Assembly: GCF_012184425.1 (NCBI RefSeq)
Contig: NZ_VTOW01000001.1
Coordinates: 1,054,001 to 1,118,000, forward strand
Reading direction: 5' to 3'
DNA: 64,000 bases
Source of the DNA: Candidatus Manganitrophus noduliformans
GTDB taxonomy: Bacteria; Nitrospirota; Nitrospiria; SBBL01; Manganitrophaceae
The notes below the pieces were generated by a model. It made no database searches and had not been told where the DNA came from. It saw nothing but the letters and a program-made list of their open reading frames with translations. Every line of letters starts with the position of its first letter. Position 1 is the stretch's first letter. Below are positions 1-9,006 of this stretch, piece by piece. Made by a program: the position numbers and the translations under genes.

Positions 1-2026
1 AGTGATTTTCATCTGTGCCCTTCCAAAAGTATCCTGAATGAATGGTTGTACAATATTCGACCGAGTCAAACTCTAACCGGTAATTCATTGAAATATTCTT
101 CCGAAGCTGCGCAAAGTAAGACTGATCCACCTCGGTATCTGTCGACAGAATAATGACCTGATGGCTTGCGGTCGGGAAATATTGATTCACGAGGATCTTT
201 CTGTGATCGGTATCCAGTCGAGCAAGAGGAGTATCGATAATCATAGGTAAAGGCCGGCCGGAAATTTTCGACAAAGCCCATAACATAGAGATCGCATAGA
301 TTTGTTTCTCGCCTGCCGAGAGTTGCACCTTTGGGAGTGACCGGTTCTGCCGATCGTAAAAGGTGACAGAGAAATCCTTTGGATCGATGGCAATTGTGCG
401 GAGCGCATCTTTTTTACGGCATAACTGGTTAAAACTTGTTGTGACTTCTTCTTGAAGCTGATTGACTCTGCTTTGGATAAGGCCCGACTTATATTCCTCG
501 AGGACTCTGTGAATCCTAGGTACGAGTTGAATTCGCGACGACGTCGAGGCCTTTTCCGCAAGCACCTCCGTTGCTTGATTATAGTTTCGTTGATATTCAG
601 CCAATTTTAATTCGGCCGATTTAATCTCTTGATCTAAAACCAGTGTTTGCTTTCCAAGTTCGCCAAGCTCACGATGTAAACCATTGAGTTGCTCAAGTAA
701 CGGTTTTAGCACATCATCAGCCGGAATTTTTCGCAGGGCCTCGTCCACTTTCTGGAAATCACGATAGCTATCTTCTAATTCGCGGGAGATTACTTGCGCC
801 TTTTTTGAGATGTCATTTCCAATCTGATCAATCCAAAGTTGGAGTCGCTGGCTTTCAGCCGGAGATATTTGGTGAATGAGATGTGTCGCTTGGGGCTTCT
901 TAAAGGCGACAAGGTCTTTTACGGCATCTCTAATCTTCGAGATAACGGCTTTTTTGGCTCCAGCCGGCAGCTTTGGGATTCCTTTCCAAAAGCCGGTCGA
1001 ATCGAGTTGACTGAAGAGGTGATTCTTCAACGACTTTAGATGGTCGCTGGCAGCTTTCGACTGAACCGCCTGCTCTTCTAAGAGAAGTTGTTCTTTCAGT
1101 TGAGTACAGAGTTTTGGAACCAATGCAAAGGGCAAAAGGTTGGCGCATAATTGGCGAATTGTCCCCTCATGTTGACTAATCCGGGCTTTGAGTTCTGCCT
1201 TTTTCTGAGTAAGACTGTTCCGGTTTCGTACAAAGAGCCCACCTTCAGACGTAATTTTCGACTCTACTCGAGCGATTGCCGAGCGCCGCTCGGAAAATTT
1301 CGTCTCTAATTCCTGGCGATTGCTGCGGAAATGAGCTAACTTGTTTCGGATGTCCTCCATTTCCTGTTGAAGCCGCTCAACCTCTTCGCTCTGCTTTCCT
1401 CCCTGGAGTGGCCTTATGATTCGGGACAGATAAGTTCCAAGGTCGGTCTGGAGCCGTTCGACGGCGTCCAGCCCAAAGAGCGATTTGATCGCATCCGCCA
1501 GGGTTTGTTGGTCAGAGGTATCGTCGGCGAGCTGTTGGATTTTCTCCCCATCGAAGAAGAAGAGCTGAGAGACACCGGGGGGGATCAACTCCCGGACAAA
1601 ATCCTGCCAGTGATCCGCAGAGACATCGTTTAGTAGACTTCCAGCGCGTTTTACTTCTAAATATTCTATGATTTTTTGAGTCCCTCGGAGCTCCCATGAT
1701 CGTGTTACCTCATAGGCATGAATCACCCCGACGTCTGCATATCTGAACTCAAGAGTCACTGAAGCTACTGTCGGCTGAATGAGCAAGGTGGGATTGGAAT
1801 GAATCCGGCTTTTCAGATATTGAAGATATGTTTCTTTCGAAACGCGGTCCCCTAAAACACCGGGGCCGTACAAGCAGAGTCGGATGGCTTCAAGGAGGGT
1901 CGTTTTCCCCACCCCGTTTTTACCGCCAAAGAGAACAATAGGTCGGCCGGGGCGAGGAGCAAGTTGAACGGTTTGGCGGCCCCGGAAGAGTCCGAAGTCA
2001 ACCAAAGTCAAACTGGTCAGAATCAT
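1..2026 (-). CDS. dndD: DNA sulfur modification protein DndD, 3' end outside window
   Basis: SMC/Rad50-like ATPase of the Dnd phosphorothioation complex, thought to couple ATP hydrolysis to sulfur insertion into the DNA backbone with DndC and DndE. The frame stays open from the ATG at 2026 to the left edge (675 codons). Walker A GGKNGVGKT lies near residues 34-42, FFFDGEKI has its Asp at 159, a long charged coiled-coil centre follows, then the ABC signature LSAGEKQ and the Walker B block PMIIDTPLARLD. The family is about 660-700 residues, so only a few C-terminal residues should be missing. The start overlaps the dndC stop by 4 bp (ATGA), which implies translational coupling. No CxxC hook is seen, unlike the second DndD-like gene at 7075. 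Confidence 0.93.
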   Translation of the reverse strand, partial: MILTSLTLVDFGLFRGRQTVQLAPRPGRPIVLFGGKNGVGKTTLLEAIRLCLYGPGVLGDRVSKETYLQYLKSRIHSNPTLLIQPTVASVTLEFRYADVGVIHAYEVTRSWELRGTQKIIEYLEVKRAGSLLNDVSADHWQDFVRELIPPGVSQLFFFDGEKIQQLADDTSDQQTLADAIKSLFGLDAVERLQTDLGTYLSRIIRPLQGGKQSEEVERLQQEMEDIRNKLAHFRSNRQELETKFSERRSAIARVESKITSEGGLFVRNRNSLTQKKAELKARISQHEGTIRQLCANLLPFALVPKLCTQLKEQLLLEEQAVQSKAASDHLKSLKNHLFSQLDSTGFWKGIPKLPAGAKKAVISKIRDAVKDLVAFKKPQATHLIHQISPAESQRLQLWIDQIGNDISKKAQVISRELEDSYRDFQKVDEALRKIPADDVLKPLLEQLNGLHRELGELGKQTLVLDQEIKSAELKLAEYQRNYNQATEVLAEKASTSSRIQLVPRIHRVLEEYKSGLIQSRVNQLQEEVTTSFNQLCRKKDALRTIAIDPKDFSVTFYDRQNRSLPKVQLSAGEKQIYAISMLWALSKISGRPLPMIIDTPLARLDTDHRKILVNQYFPTASHQVIILSTDTEVDQSYFAQLRKNISMNYRLEFDSVEYCTTIHSGYFWKGTDENH

Positions 2027-3420
2027 GATTCGGACTCGCCAGAGATAATTTCCTCTTCGGAACGCCAATCTTCTTCGAGCACGGATGCAATTTTCTGGTG
2101 AATAGAGGATCGCCGGCTCATCCCATGCAGCTCCCGCTCGATGTCGAGGAGTTTTGCCACCATCGTCGATGGAACGTCATGCCTCTCGCAGATACTATCC
2201 AGCATTCGACGCTCTTCAGAAGAGAAGGTGGGTTGATCATCGGCAATCCAATCCAAATCTTCTCCCATCACTTCACGATAAATCTTAGGAACGGAGTCTT
2301 CCCAATCTTGTGCCTCTGATCGCCATAATCGCCGAATCTCGAATAATTCTTCGGCGCCGATTAAACCCTCGTTGGGATTTGGACCAGTTGTTCGCACCTG
2401 CTTTTGCACCTGTAGCAGCCGGCGGAGAAGATCCTTCCGCACTTCGAGTTTGTAAGGCCCAAAGATGATGCCGCCTCCGGCTTTTGCCATCACTCTGCCG
2501 TTACGCCGTTTCAGCTCCCGGACTTGCGCCTTGACGGCCGGATCTTGTGTAGATGCCAGCAAATCCCGGTACTCGAGCATCGGCTCAAGCCACTCTTCGC
2601 CGTTCTCGATCATTGCTTCCATTGATTTATCTCTCGTGACCACGGTGCAGACCCAACAACCGAACCGACTATTTCCACAGGAAGGAGTAGTTTTGTCGAC
2701 TACAAGCGGACACTCGCCTGCTTGCGCATTTCTGTAGAGCGTTACCAGATCTCTGTTGTTGCTTCCCCAGGGGGACGGGACCTGAAGGAGATATGTCCAT
2801 ACATCTTCGACTGTGAAGTCCTCAATAGGGGTATAGACAGATGCATTCGGTAGAGTCGTATGGCGAGAGAGCAAGCTCCCTTTCACTCGGTGCAGGCTCA
2901 TGACTTGAGCCCGGGTTGCACTCTCTGATTTCCGAACACCGAGAACAACGATCACCTCGCCGTGTTCGGCCACTTTATCGAGTATAAAATGGTTCGCAGG
3001 ATCGATCTTTAATCGCTCAGTGCACCATCGGAATCTCTTGGAAGGAGCAGGGTAGCCACGCCCGATCAGATTCACCCAGAATGTATCCTTCAAAAGAGGT
3101 TTTACTTTATGAGCGGTAAATGGAAGGCCTTGCTCGCGGGCCGCCACGTTCATCTTCTCAAGAGAAGAGTCGATATAGTCCACAATTTTCGGAGTCTCGA
3201 CGAGTGTATCAGACGAGATAATATAGAGCGGTTTAGATAATTTTTCCTTGGGAAGTTTCGATAAAGCCGACCAGATAAGCTGCAATGCGGTCGTTGAGTC
3301 CTTCCCGCCGCTGTAACCGATCACCCAAGGCTGAGGATGCTCGAGGTAGACGCTTCGAATCTCGTCATAACGCGCGTCGAGCCGCTCCTTCTCTAGCATC
3401 TGTGTTGGAAACATCTCCAT
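2023..3420 (-). CDS. dndC: DNA sulfurtransferase DndC
   Basis: 465 residues, PAPS-reductase/PP-loop family. DndC carries an iron-sulfur cluster and activates the DNA backbone for sulfur transfer from the cysteine desulfurase. The PP-loop SGGKDS is at residues 37-42. Four cysteines suited to bind a 4Fe-4S cluster are C133 (WCTER), C248, C255 and C258 (CGNSRFGCWVC). It starts 2 bp after the dndB stop and overlaps dndD by 4 bp, so dndBCD is one leftward operon. No dndA (desulfurase) is in view; many Dnd systems use a host IscS-type enzyme instead. Confidence 0.95.
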   Translation of the reverse strand: MEMFPTQMLEKERLDARYDEIRSVYLEHPQPWVIGYSGGKDSTTALQLIWSALSKLPKEKLSKPLYIISSDTLVETPKIVDYIDSSLEKMNVAAREQGLPFTAHKVKPLLKDTFWVNLIGRGYPAPSKRFRWCTERLKIDPANHFILDKVAEHGEVIVVLGVRKSESATRAQVMSLHRVKGSLLSRHTTLPNASVYTPIEDFTVEDVWTYLLQVPSPWGSNNRDLVTLYRNAQAGECPLVVDKTTPSCGNSRFGCWVCTVVTRDKSMEAMIENGEEWLEPMLEYRDLLASTQDPAVKAQVRELKRRNGRVMAKAGGGIIFGPYKLEVRKDLLRRLLQVQKQVRTTGPNPNEGLIGAEELFEIRRLWRSEAQDWEDSVPKIYREVMGEDLDWIADDQPTFSSEERRMLDSICERHDVPSTMVAKLLDIERELHGMSRRSSIHQKIASVLEEDWRSEEEIISGESES

Positions 3421-3422
3421 CT

Positions 3423-4538
3423 TCAGCCCCCGCGCTTTTTGAAGTGTGAATCAACCTTTTTCTCTTCAGGTGAGAGAGGCAGTTCGAGCGTCAGTTTAAG
3501 AGCTGCCGCTGTTAATATAACATTATTGTGGGCCTTGCTGACACGGCCGCCAATCATCGCCCGACCTTCCCAAAGTCTGGTATTAGATCGTGACCAGTCT
3601 ACCTTTGTCAATAGCTTTAGGCGCTCTTTCCATCGTTTTGGCTCTGCGGCGATTAGAGACGATCCCACGATTCCAAGAGTATGGAGAGCGATCCCATGCG
3701 CATGGATGTAATCTCGACGCAGCTCCGCAGCGCTCACTTCTTTCTGCTGGGCGAGTTGCCACTCTGGAATGTATTTGCTGATCTCTGTCCAAAAATCGAT
3801 AGCCAGGGCCTCTTCTTGTGATGAAATCTGGCCATTCGTCGGTTTATTGAGCAGGGCTCTGGTTCCTTGATAAATGCTGCTCAGAGTAAAAAGCTTTATC
3901 GAGCGATTCGATATTGTCGTTTTCTCGGTTTCCGTCATTCCTTTAAAAATCGAGACCCGCTCCAGGAGCTTTCTTGAAAGTTGTGACAGCGGATCTCGGT
4001 GATCATAGAGGATCCCAAGTGATTTGGTCGGCCGAACGGCATGCTGATTCAGATCCGCAAACATCTGCTGACTACGTTGAAGGTCCTTATCAATAAAAAA
4101 TACCACCGAGATTGTTTCTTCTCCTAATCCAGGTCGCTCTTTAAGGGCTTCTTCAATTGCTGCTCTTCGATGCTGGCCATCATTGAGGATAAATTTCGCC
4201 GTCATTGGAATTTTCAATTGGCCGACGTTTTTCCCAGGGCCATTCTTTTCAAAAGGCTCGAAAGAGACGTCGCGGTCGATCGATGCCGTAATGGATGAGA
4301 AAACATACTCTTTCGGATTTTCGATAATGTATTGCGAGATCTCTGGAATTCGAGTGCGATTTAGTGACCGCTGAGCTCTCAGATTCGGAGGGATTTCACC
4401 TTCATCGAAGAGAAATATTTTCGGAATGATATTAAGAGGACACATTGCAACAAAGTATTCACGGCCGGCCTGAATACCTCGGAGTGCTGAGAAGACATAT
4501 GAAAACGAATCACTTAAATTTTCCGGCTCCAGATGCAT
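3423..4538 (-). CDS. dndB: DndB, DGQHR-domain regulator of phosphorothioation
   Basis: 371 residues with the defining DGQHR motif at 120-124 (DGQHRRAAI) and the N-terminal family block around GIQAGREYFVAMCPL. DndB is the first gene of the dnd operon; in Salmonella it was reported to act as a transcriptional regulator of the modification genes. The ATG at 4538 is kept because the conserved GIQAGREY region lies only about 20 residues in. No strong ribosome-binding site is visible before it. It faces the divergent restriction operon across an AT-rich gap of about 260 bp with repeated sites. Confidence 0.93.
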   Translation of the reverse strand: MHLEPENLSDSFSYVFSALRGIQAGREYFVAMCPLNIIPKIFLFDEGEIPPNLRAQRSLNRTRIPEISQYIIENPKEYVFSSITASIDRDVSFEPFEKNGPGKNVGQLKIPMTAKFILNDGQHRRAAIEEALKERPGLGEETISVVFFIDKDLQRSQQMFADLNQHAVRPTKSLGILYDHRDPLSQLSRKLLERVSIFKGMTETEKTTISNRSIKLFTLSSIYQGTRALLNKPTNGQISSQEEALAIDFWTEISKYIPEWQLAQQKEVSAAELRRDYIHAHGIALHTLGIVGSSLIAAEPKRWKERLKLLTKVDWSRSNTRLWEGRAMIGGRVSKAHNNVILTAAALKLTLELPLSPEEKKVDSHFKKRGG

Positions 4539-4562
4539 TTGAACCCATAGTATGGTTCAAGA

Positions 4563-4611
4563 TGGAAGTTAAGTTTTTTCATTTGGAAGTTTATTTTTAT
4601 TTATTGGAAGT
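4563..4611. repeat. Three TGGAAGT direct repeats, 21-bp period (candidate operator)
   Basis: TGGAAGT occurs at 4563-4569, 4584-4590 and 4605-4611. The start-to-start spacing is exactly 21 bp, two helical turns, so all copies face the same side. They overlap the predicted transcription start and leader of dndBCD and lie upstream of the rightward operon. This is the usual layout of an operator for an oligomeric regulator. DndB is a possible ligand, by inference only. Confidence 0.6.
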
Positions 4612-4617
4612 AAAAAC

Positions 4618-4646
4618 AAATTACATTAAGTATAAAATGATGTCAA
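4618..4646 (-). promoter_or_regulatory. Candidate promoter of dndBCD
   Basis: On the minus strand a perfect -35 box TTGACA (complement of 4641-4646) is followed after 17 bp by TAATTT (complement of 4618-4623), a weak -10. Transcription would start near 4610, inside the TGGAAGT repeats, leaving a leader of roughly 70 nt. Confidence 0.45.
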
Positions 4647-4682
4647 GAATTTTTTAATCGTCGTCTTTTTGTCTGAAAATGA

Positions 4683-4711
4683 TTGACAGCCTCGTTAAAA
4701 AAGCGAATCAT
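4683..4711 (+). promoter_or_regulatory. Candidate promoter of the Dnd restriction operon
   Basis: TTGACA at 4683-4688 and AATCAT at 4706-4711 are 17 bp apart, fitting a housekeeping promoter with a 4/6 -10 box. The -35 box covers the possible TTG start at 4683, which argues that translation of the next gene begins downstream, at 4803. Confidence 0.4.
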
Positions 4712-4802
4712 TCCCCTCAGCAGTCTCATATTAATGGCCTCTTGGTATTTTTTCCCTAAGCGTGACGATTTTGAAAGTCTTCAGAGTGTGAAAACTCACC
4801 CT

Positions 4803-6884
4803 ATGAATCTTCTGAAAGACCTGGATCTGAGAATCACTTATCGCTCCGACATGGGAAGCATTGTCGACCTCTTCTACAATCCTTGCCTGGAGCGATCAAT
4901 CCTTTATCGAAGAGCGGTAGGATATTTCACCAGCGGCGGACTGGCAATCGCTGCTCGAGGGCTTTCCAGTTTTATAAGGGGCTCAGGCAAAATGATGCTG
5001 GTTGCCAGCCCATATATGAATGAGGATGACTGCAGGGCAATCTCTCAAGGTTATGAGGCACGCAACGACGTAATCACCAGGGCATTGATTCGCTTTTTTG
5101 ATTCAGACATGGACACCCTGGTCCGGAACCGACTTTCATGTTTGGCGTGGCTGATTGCGAATGAGCGCCTCGAAATTAAGATCGCAGTGAGAAAACCACA
5201 AGCTGGTACACCCTTCCGCGGCGGCCTCTATCACGAAAAGATCGGGATTTTTGAGGACTCCAGGGGACATAAAGTTGCTTTCTCAGGATCTTCCAACGAG
5301 ACAGTAGGAGGACTCGTAGATAATTTTGAAACGCTCGATATTTTTTGGTCCTGGGATGACCCTCAAGGAAGGGTGGTGTCAAAGGAGCAGCAGTTTAACG
5401 ACCTCTGGAATGATCGAACGCCCAGCCTTGAGGTGTTGTCTTTTCCTAGAGCCGCATATGAACAGTTGCTAAAATTCAAAGAAGAATTCCCTCCGCTATT
5501 TGACCCCGAGTCAGTCCCGCCAAGCCCGGCCGTCGTGCCTCTTAAGGAAAGGCAACGTTCCTTTGGTGTTCCAGAGAGCATTACATTGAGGGATTACCAG
5601 AAGTCGGCCATTGAGGAGTGGGTTAAGAATGACTTCCGGGGTATTTTTGAAATGGCGACTGGAACCGGAAAAACAGTGACGGCCCTTAGCTCCGCGGTCG
5701 AGCTTTTTAAAAGAGAGCAGACATTAGGCATTATTATCCTGGCGCCGTATATCCATCTAATCGATCAATGGGAAGACATCGTCCTAGAGTTTGGACTCTT
5801 CCCGGTTAAGTGCTATGAGTCGACCTCTTCGTGGCGGGAAAAGTTAAAAGACCAGGTAACTGATCTCAACACCGGGGGCCGCAGAATAATCTGTGTAATC
5901 GTTACCCATACGACGGCATGCCAGCTAACATTTACCGAAATTGTGTCGCGAATAAAAGGGTCACTTTTGCTCATCGCCGATGAGGCACATCATCTAGGGG
6001 CCAGTATATTCTCAAAAGGATTGATTCCGAATGCGCAATTTCGGCTAGGTCTAAGCGCGACACCGGGCCGTTGGTTAGATCCTGCAGGAAACCAAATTCT
6101 AACGGACTATTTCAGAAAGGTCGTGTTCTCGTTTCCCTTACAAGATGCTATTGCCAGGGGATTTCTCTGCCACTATGAGTATCACGCTCATATTGTACCC
6201 CTGGATGCAGATGAAATGGGTCGATACGAGGATATCTCTCTCCAAATCTCAAGAATTTGGGTTCAGGCCTCGAAAGATGAACGGGCGCAGACAAAACTGG
6301 ATTTCCTTCTGCGAGAGCGGGCAAATATTTTAAACTGCGCGAGGGGCAAAATCCCACTTTTAAAAGTCTTGCTTCCTGAACCAAGTGAAATGACGCACGT
6401 CCTCTTTTATTGCACGCACGGCCAGATTGATGATGTCATTCACCTCTTAGCTGATACACTCTCGATGCGCGTTCGACGATTTACCGCAGAGGAAAGTCGT
6501 CAAGAACGGCAGGGGCTTCTATCGAACTTTGAGAATGGTGAGATCCAGGGCTTGGTGGCGATGAAGTGTCTAGATGAAGGCGTGGACCTCCCAGCAACGA
6601 AAACCGCCTATATTCTTGCAAGCAGCAGCAATCCTCGCGAATTCATTCAGCGACGGGGCCGTATATTAAGACTCCATCCGAACAAACGTCGAGCCGTCAT
6701 TCATGATCTCATAGCTGTTCCGCCAATATCGGAGGGGCAGACTCTGTTCAAAGAGTGTGAGCGGGTCTTGTTACGACGCGAACTAGCCAGGTTCAAGGAG
6801 TTTGCCTCCGCCGCGGACAATGAGTATGAAGCTACTGCGCAAATCCTAGAGGTTGCAAGCCGATTCCACGTATTGGATTTTTGA
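4803..6884 (+). CDS. Dnd-associated restriction protein: PLD-like nuclease fused to SF2 helicase
   Basis: 693 residues. The N-terminal part is phospholipase-D-like with HEKIGIFED (H144) and SGSSNE. The rest is a superfamily 2 helicase: Walker A GTGKT near 287-291, DEAHH at 393-397, SATPGRW, and motif VI QRRGR. This architecture matches the family named DNA phosphorothioation system restriction enzyme, thought to cut DNA lacking the sulfur mark. An in-frame TTG at 4683 would add 40 residues, but the family normally begins close to the LLKDLDLRITYRSD block, so ATG 4803 is preferred. It heads a tightly packed four-gene operon divergent from dndBCD. Confidence 0.82.
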   Translation: MNLLKDLDLRITYRSDMGSIVDLFYNPCLERSILYRRAVGYFTSGGLAIAARGLSSFIRGSGKMMLVASPYMNEDDCRAISQGYEARNDVITRALIRFFDSDMDTLVRNRLSCLAWLIANERLEIKIAVRKPQAGTPFRGGLYHEKIGIFEDSRGHKVAFSGSSNETVGGLVDNFETLDIFWSWDDPQGRVVSKEQQFNDLWNDRTPSLEVLSFPRAAYEQLLKFKEEFPPLFDPESVPPSPAVVPLKERQRSFGVPESITLRDYQKSAIEEWVKNDFRGIFEMATGTGKTVTALSSAVELFKREQTLGIIILAPYIHLIDQWEDIVLEFGLFPVKCYESTSSWREKLKDQVTDLNTGGRRIICVIVTHTTACQLTFTEIVSRIKGSLLLIADEAHHLGASIFSKGLIPNAQFRLGLSATPGRWLDPAGNQILTDYFRKVVFSFPLQDAIARGFLCHYEYHAHIVPLDADEMGRYEDISLQISRIWVQASKDERAQTKLDFLLRERANILNCARGKIPLLKVLLPEPSEMTHVLFYCTHGQIDDVIHLLADTLSMRVRRFTAEESRQERQGLLSNFENGEIQGLVAMKCLDEGVDLPATKTAYILASSSNPREFIQRRGRILRLHPNKRRAVIHDLIAVPPISEGQTLFKECERVLLRRELARFKEFASAADNEYEATAQILEVASRFHVLDF

Positions 6885-6904
6885 CCCTTAGAAAGGAGCC
6901 TTGC

Positions 6905-7078
6905 ATGGTCAAAGAGAAGCGGAAGCAGTTGGAAGACTTTTTCAAGGATTATGATCCGGCCGTGCAAAGAATCGTAAAAAGAGTATTGGAATTGGAACAG
7001 CAGCAGATCGACAGCGAACGCCCGCGCGTAAAAGATGATATACGCCAAATAATCGAGCAGGAGGCGCGCAAGAAATGA
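6905..7078 (+). CDS. 57-residue charged protein in the Dnd restriction operon
   Basis: Starts at ATG 6905 behind a good ribosome-binding site (AGAAAGGAG at 6890-6898) and ends in an ATGA overlap with the next gene. The protein is almost all predicted charged helix (KRKQLEDFF, RIVKRVLELEQQQ, RQIIEQEARKK), with no cysteine, signal peptide or membrane segment. I do not recognise a family. Its place between the helicase and the SMC ATPase, and the translational coupling, suggest a small bridging or loading subunit; this is inference. Confidence 0.72.
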   Translation: MVKEKRKQLEDFFKDYDPAVQRIVKRVLELEQQQIDSERPRVKDDIRQIIEQEARKK

Positions 7079-9006
7079 TCTTAAAGAAGCTTAAGATAAA
7101 AAACTTTCGCCAATATTATGGTGAACAAGAAATTGAGTTTGCCACAGGTAAAAAGAACGTCACGGTTATCAACGGAACGACGGGCGCTGGTAAGACTAAT
7201 ATGTTTCTTGCCATCAACTGGTGTTTATATGGTTCCGAAGGAATCATTGATAAGGTCGGTGAAATCGTAAATAAGCAAGCGGCTTCCGAATCTACCGAGG
7301 ACGAAACGGTCGACGCCGAAGTAGAGCTTAAGTTCCAGCATAAAGGCCCCGATGAATCTGAAACTAATTTCGTGGCAAAAAGGAGTACCTACGAGCCAGA
7401 TGTTCTTCACCTCTACTGTGTAACCCGAAAGGGCTCAGAGAAGCTTCCAAATCCGACGCTTGTCTTAAATACCATTTTGCCGAAAGAGGTCCGAACCTAC
7501 TTTCTTTTTGATGGGGAGAAAATTGATGATTTCGCAAAACCAGAGCATGAAAAACAGGTGAAGCAGGCGGTATACGGCGTTCTTAAGCTAAAGGTGCTAG
7601 ATCGTGCAAAAGGTCATATTTCAAGTGTCGGTGACGACTATGAACGAGAACTAAAAAAAATGGAGACGGGTAAACACATCCAAGAGTTGTTGAAGAGAAA
7701 AGAAACACTGAAAGATGAGCTTGGTAAAGAAGAGAAGGCGCTTCAGAATGCACGAACTGAATTGAATGCGGCTCAACTTTTAATTGGAAAACTCGATGAG
7801 GAACTCTCAAAACAGCGAGAGATTCAAACCGATCATCAGCGACGTCAGGAGTTGGAAGCCGAAGGAAAGAGAATTCAGGAAGAATTGGATATGATATTTG
7901 ATGGAATCAGAGCGATTGGAAGTTCAGGGGCCATTTTGCTCGGCGCAAAGGCGATTCAAAAGGCAATTGCAATCATTGAGGAGAAGAGGCGGCGTGGGGA
8001 AATTCCTGCAGGGATCCGAGAGCAGTTTATTCGCGACCTGCTTGAAAAATTGGTTTGTATTTGTGGAAGGACAATATCTAAGGAGGGCCCGGAGTGGCAT
8101 ACCTTATCTGGATTGATGGACCGTGCTATGCCTAACAATATTGAGAATCGGATACTTGAAACAGGAGGGTTTTTGCAAGCGATCAAAACTAAATCAGAAC
8201 AAAACATCCTTCAATTACGGTTGTTAAAAAAGAAAAAAGCAGACCTTGAGGACCGCTTAGCACGAGTTATAAAGGAAGCTGATGAAATTAGTTCAAGGCT
8301 AATGAATGTTGGCATTCAAAAGATTGAGGAACTTGAGGGGAAGCGTAAAACGGCACAAAAGAAATGCGATGATCTCCACGGAGAAATTGGATACAAGCAG
8401 GCAAACATTCAACATCAAAAAGAGATAATTAGTCAACTGGATCAGGAAATTGAAACCGCTGAGGGCTTGGAAGGGAAAGCAAAACTCATCCAGAAAAAGC
8501 TCGCTCTAATCCATGATACAGTCAAGGCGATCACGGAAGTCTATGAAAAATTTGCGAAACAGAAACGGAAAGAAATTGAACAGGAAACACAGAAAATATT
8601 TGGGAAGCTGATTTGGAAGGAGAGTCAATTTACAAAAGTGGATCTTACTGATGATTATCAGTTGACGATTCTCGACCGATGGGGCACTCCCGCTCGACCT
8701 GAACTTTCGGCAGGAGAACGCCAGCTGCTTAGCCTGTCCTTTATTATGGCACTGTCGGGAGCATCTGATGACTCTGCTTCAATAGTAATGGACACGCCAT
8801 TTGGTCGCTTAGATGCGATACCACGCGAAAATATTTGCATGCACCTACCTGAACTCGCTGAACAGCTGATTCTGTTCGTAACTGGAACAGAACTCCATTC
8901 AAAAGCGCGTGAGATTCTAAAACCTCAGATTGGAAGAGAATATACCTTGAATTGGGATAAAGCTACAGGCTGTACCACAATAGCAGAGAAGGAATTAAGG
9001 AAATGA
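7075..9006 (+). CDS. Second DndD-like SMC ATPase
   Basis: 643 residues. Walker A GTTGAGKT at 34-41, LFDGEKIDDF near 145, a long coiled coil interrupted by a CICG half-hook (C328, C330), the ABC signature LSAGERQ from 544 and Walker B MDTPFGRLD (D573). It resembles DndD in plan, but the DGEKI region and the CICG hook differ from the classical DndD at 1-2026. It is coupled by ATGA overlaps to the gene on each side. Within this operon it more likely serves the restriction or sensing complex than sulfur insertion. Confidence 0.85.
   Translation: MILKKLKIKNFRQYYGEQEIEFATGKKNVTVINGTTGAGKTNMFLAINWCLYGSEGIIDKVGEIVNKQAASESTEDETVDAEVELKFQHKGPDESETNFVAKRSTYEPDVLHLYCVTRKGSEKLPNPTLVLNTILPKEVRTYFLFDGEKIDDFAKPEHEKQVKQAVYGVLKLKVLDRAKGHISSVGDDYERELKKMETGKHIQELLKRKETLKDELGKEEKALQNARTELNAAQLLIGKLDEELSKQREIQTDHQRRQELEAEGKRIQEELDMIFDGIRAIGSSGAILLGAKAIQKAIAIIEEKRRRGEIPAGIREQFIRDLLEKLVCICGRTISKEGPEWHTLSGLMDRAMPNNIENRILETGGFLQAIKTKSEQNILQLRLLKKKKADLEDRLARVIKEADEISSRLMNVGIQKIEELEGKRKTAQKKCDDLHGEIGYKQANIQHQKEIISQLDQEIETAEGLEGKAKLIQKKLALIHDTVKAITEVYEKFAKQKRKEIEQETQKIFGKLIWKESQFTKVDLTDDYQLTILDRWGTPARPELSAGERQLLSLSFIMALSGASDDSASIVMDTPFGRLDAIPRENICMHLPELAEQLILFVTGTELHSKAREILKPQIGREYTLNWDKATGCTTIAEKELRK

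Noticed and set aside
4683-4802. TTG 4683 start of the restriction helicase
   Set aside because: It lies on a likely -35 box, lacks a ribosome-binding site, and adds 40 residues before the normal family start.
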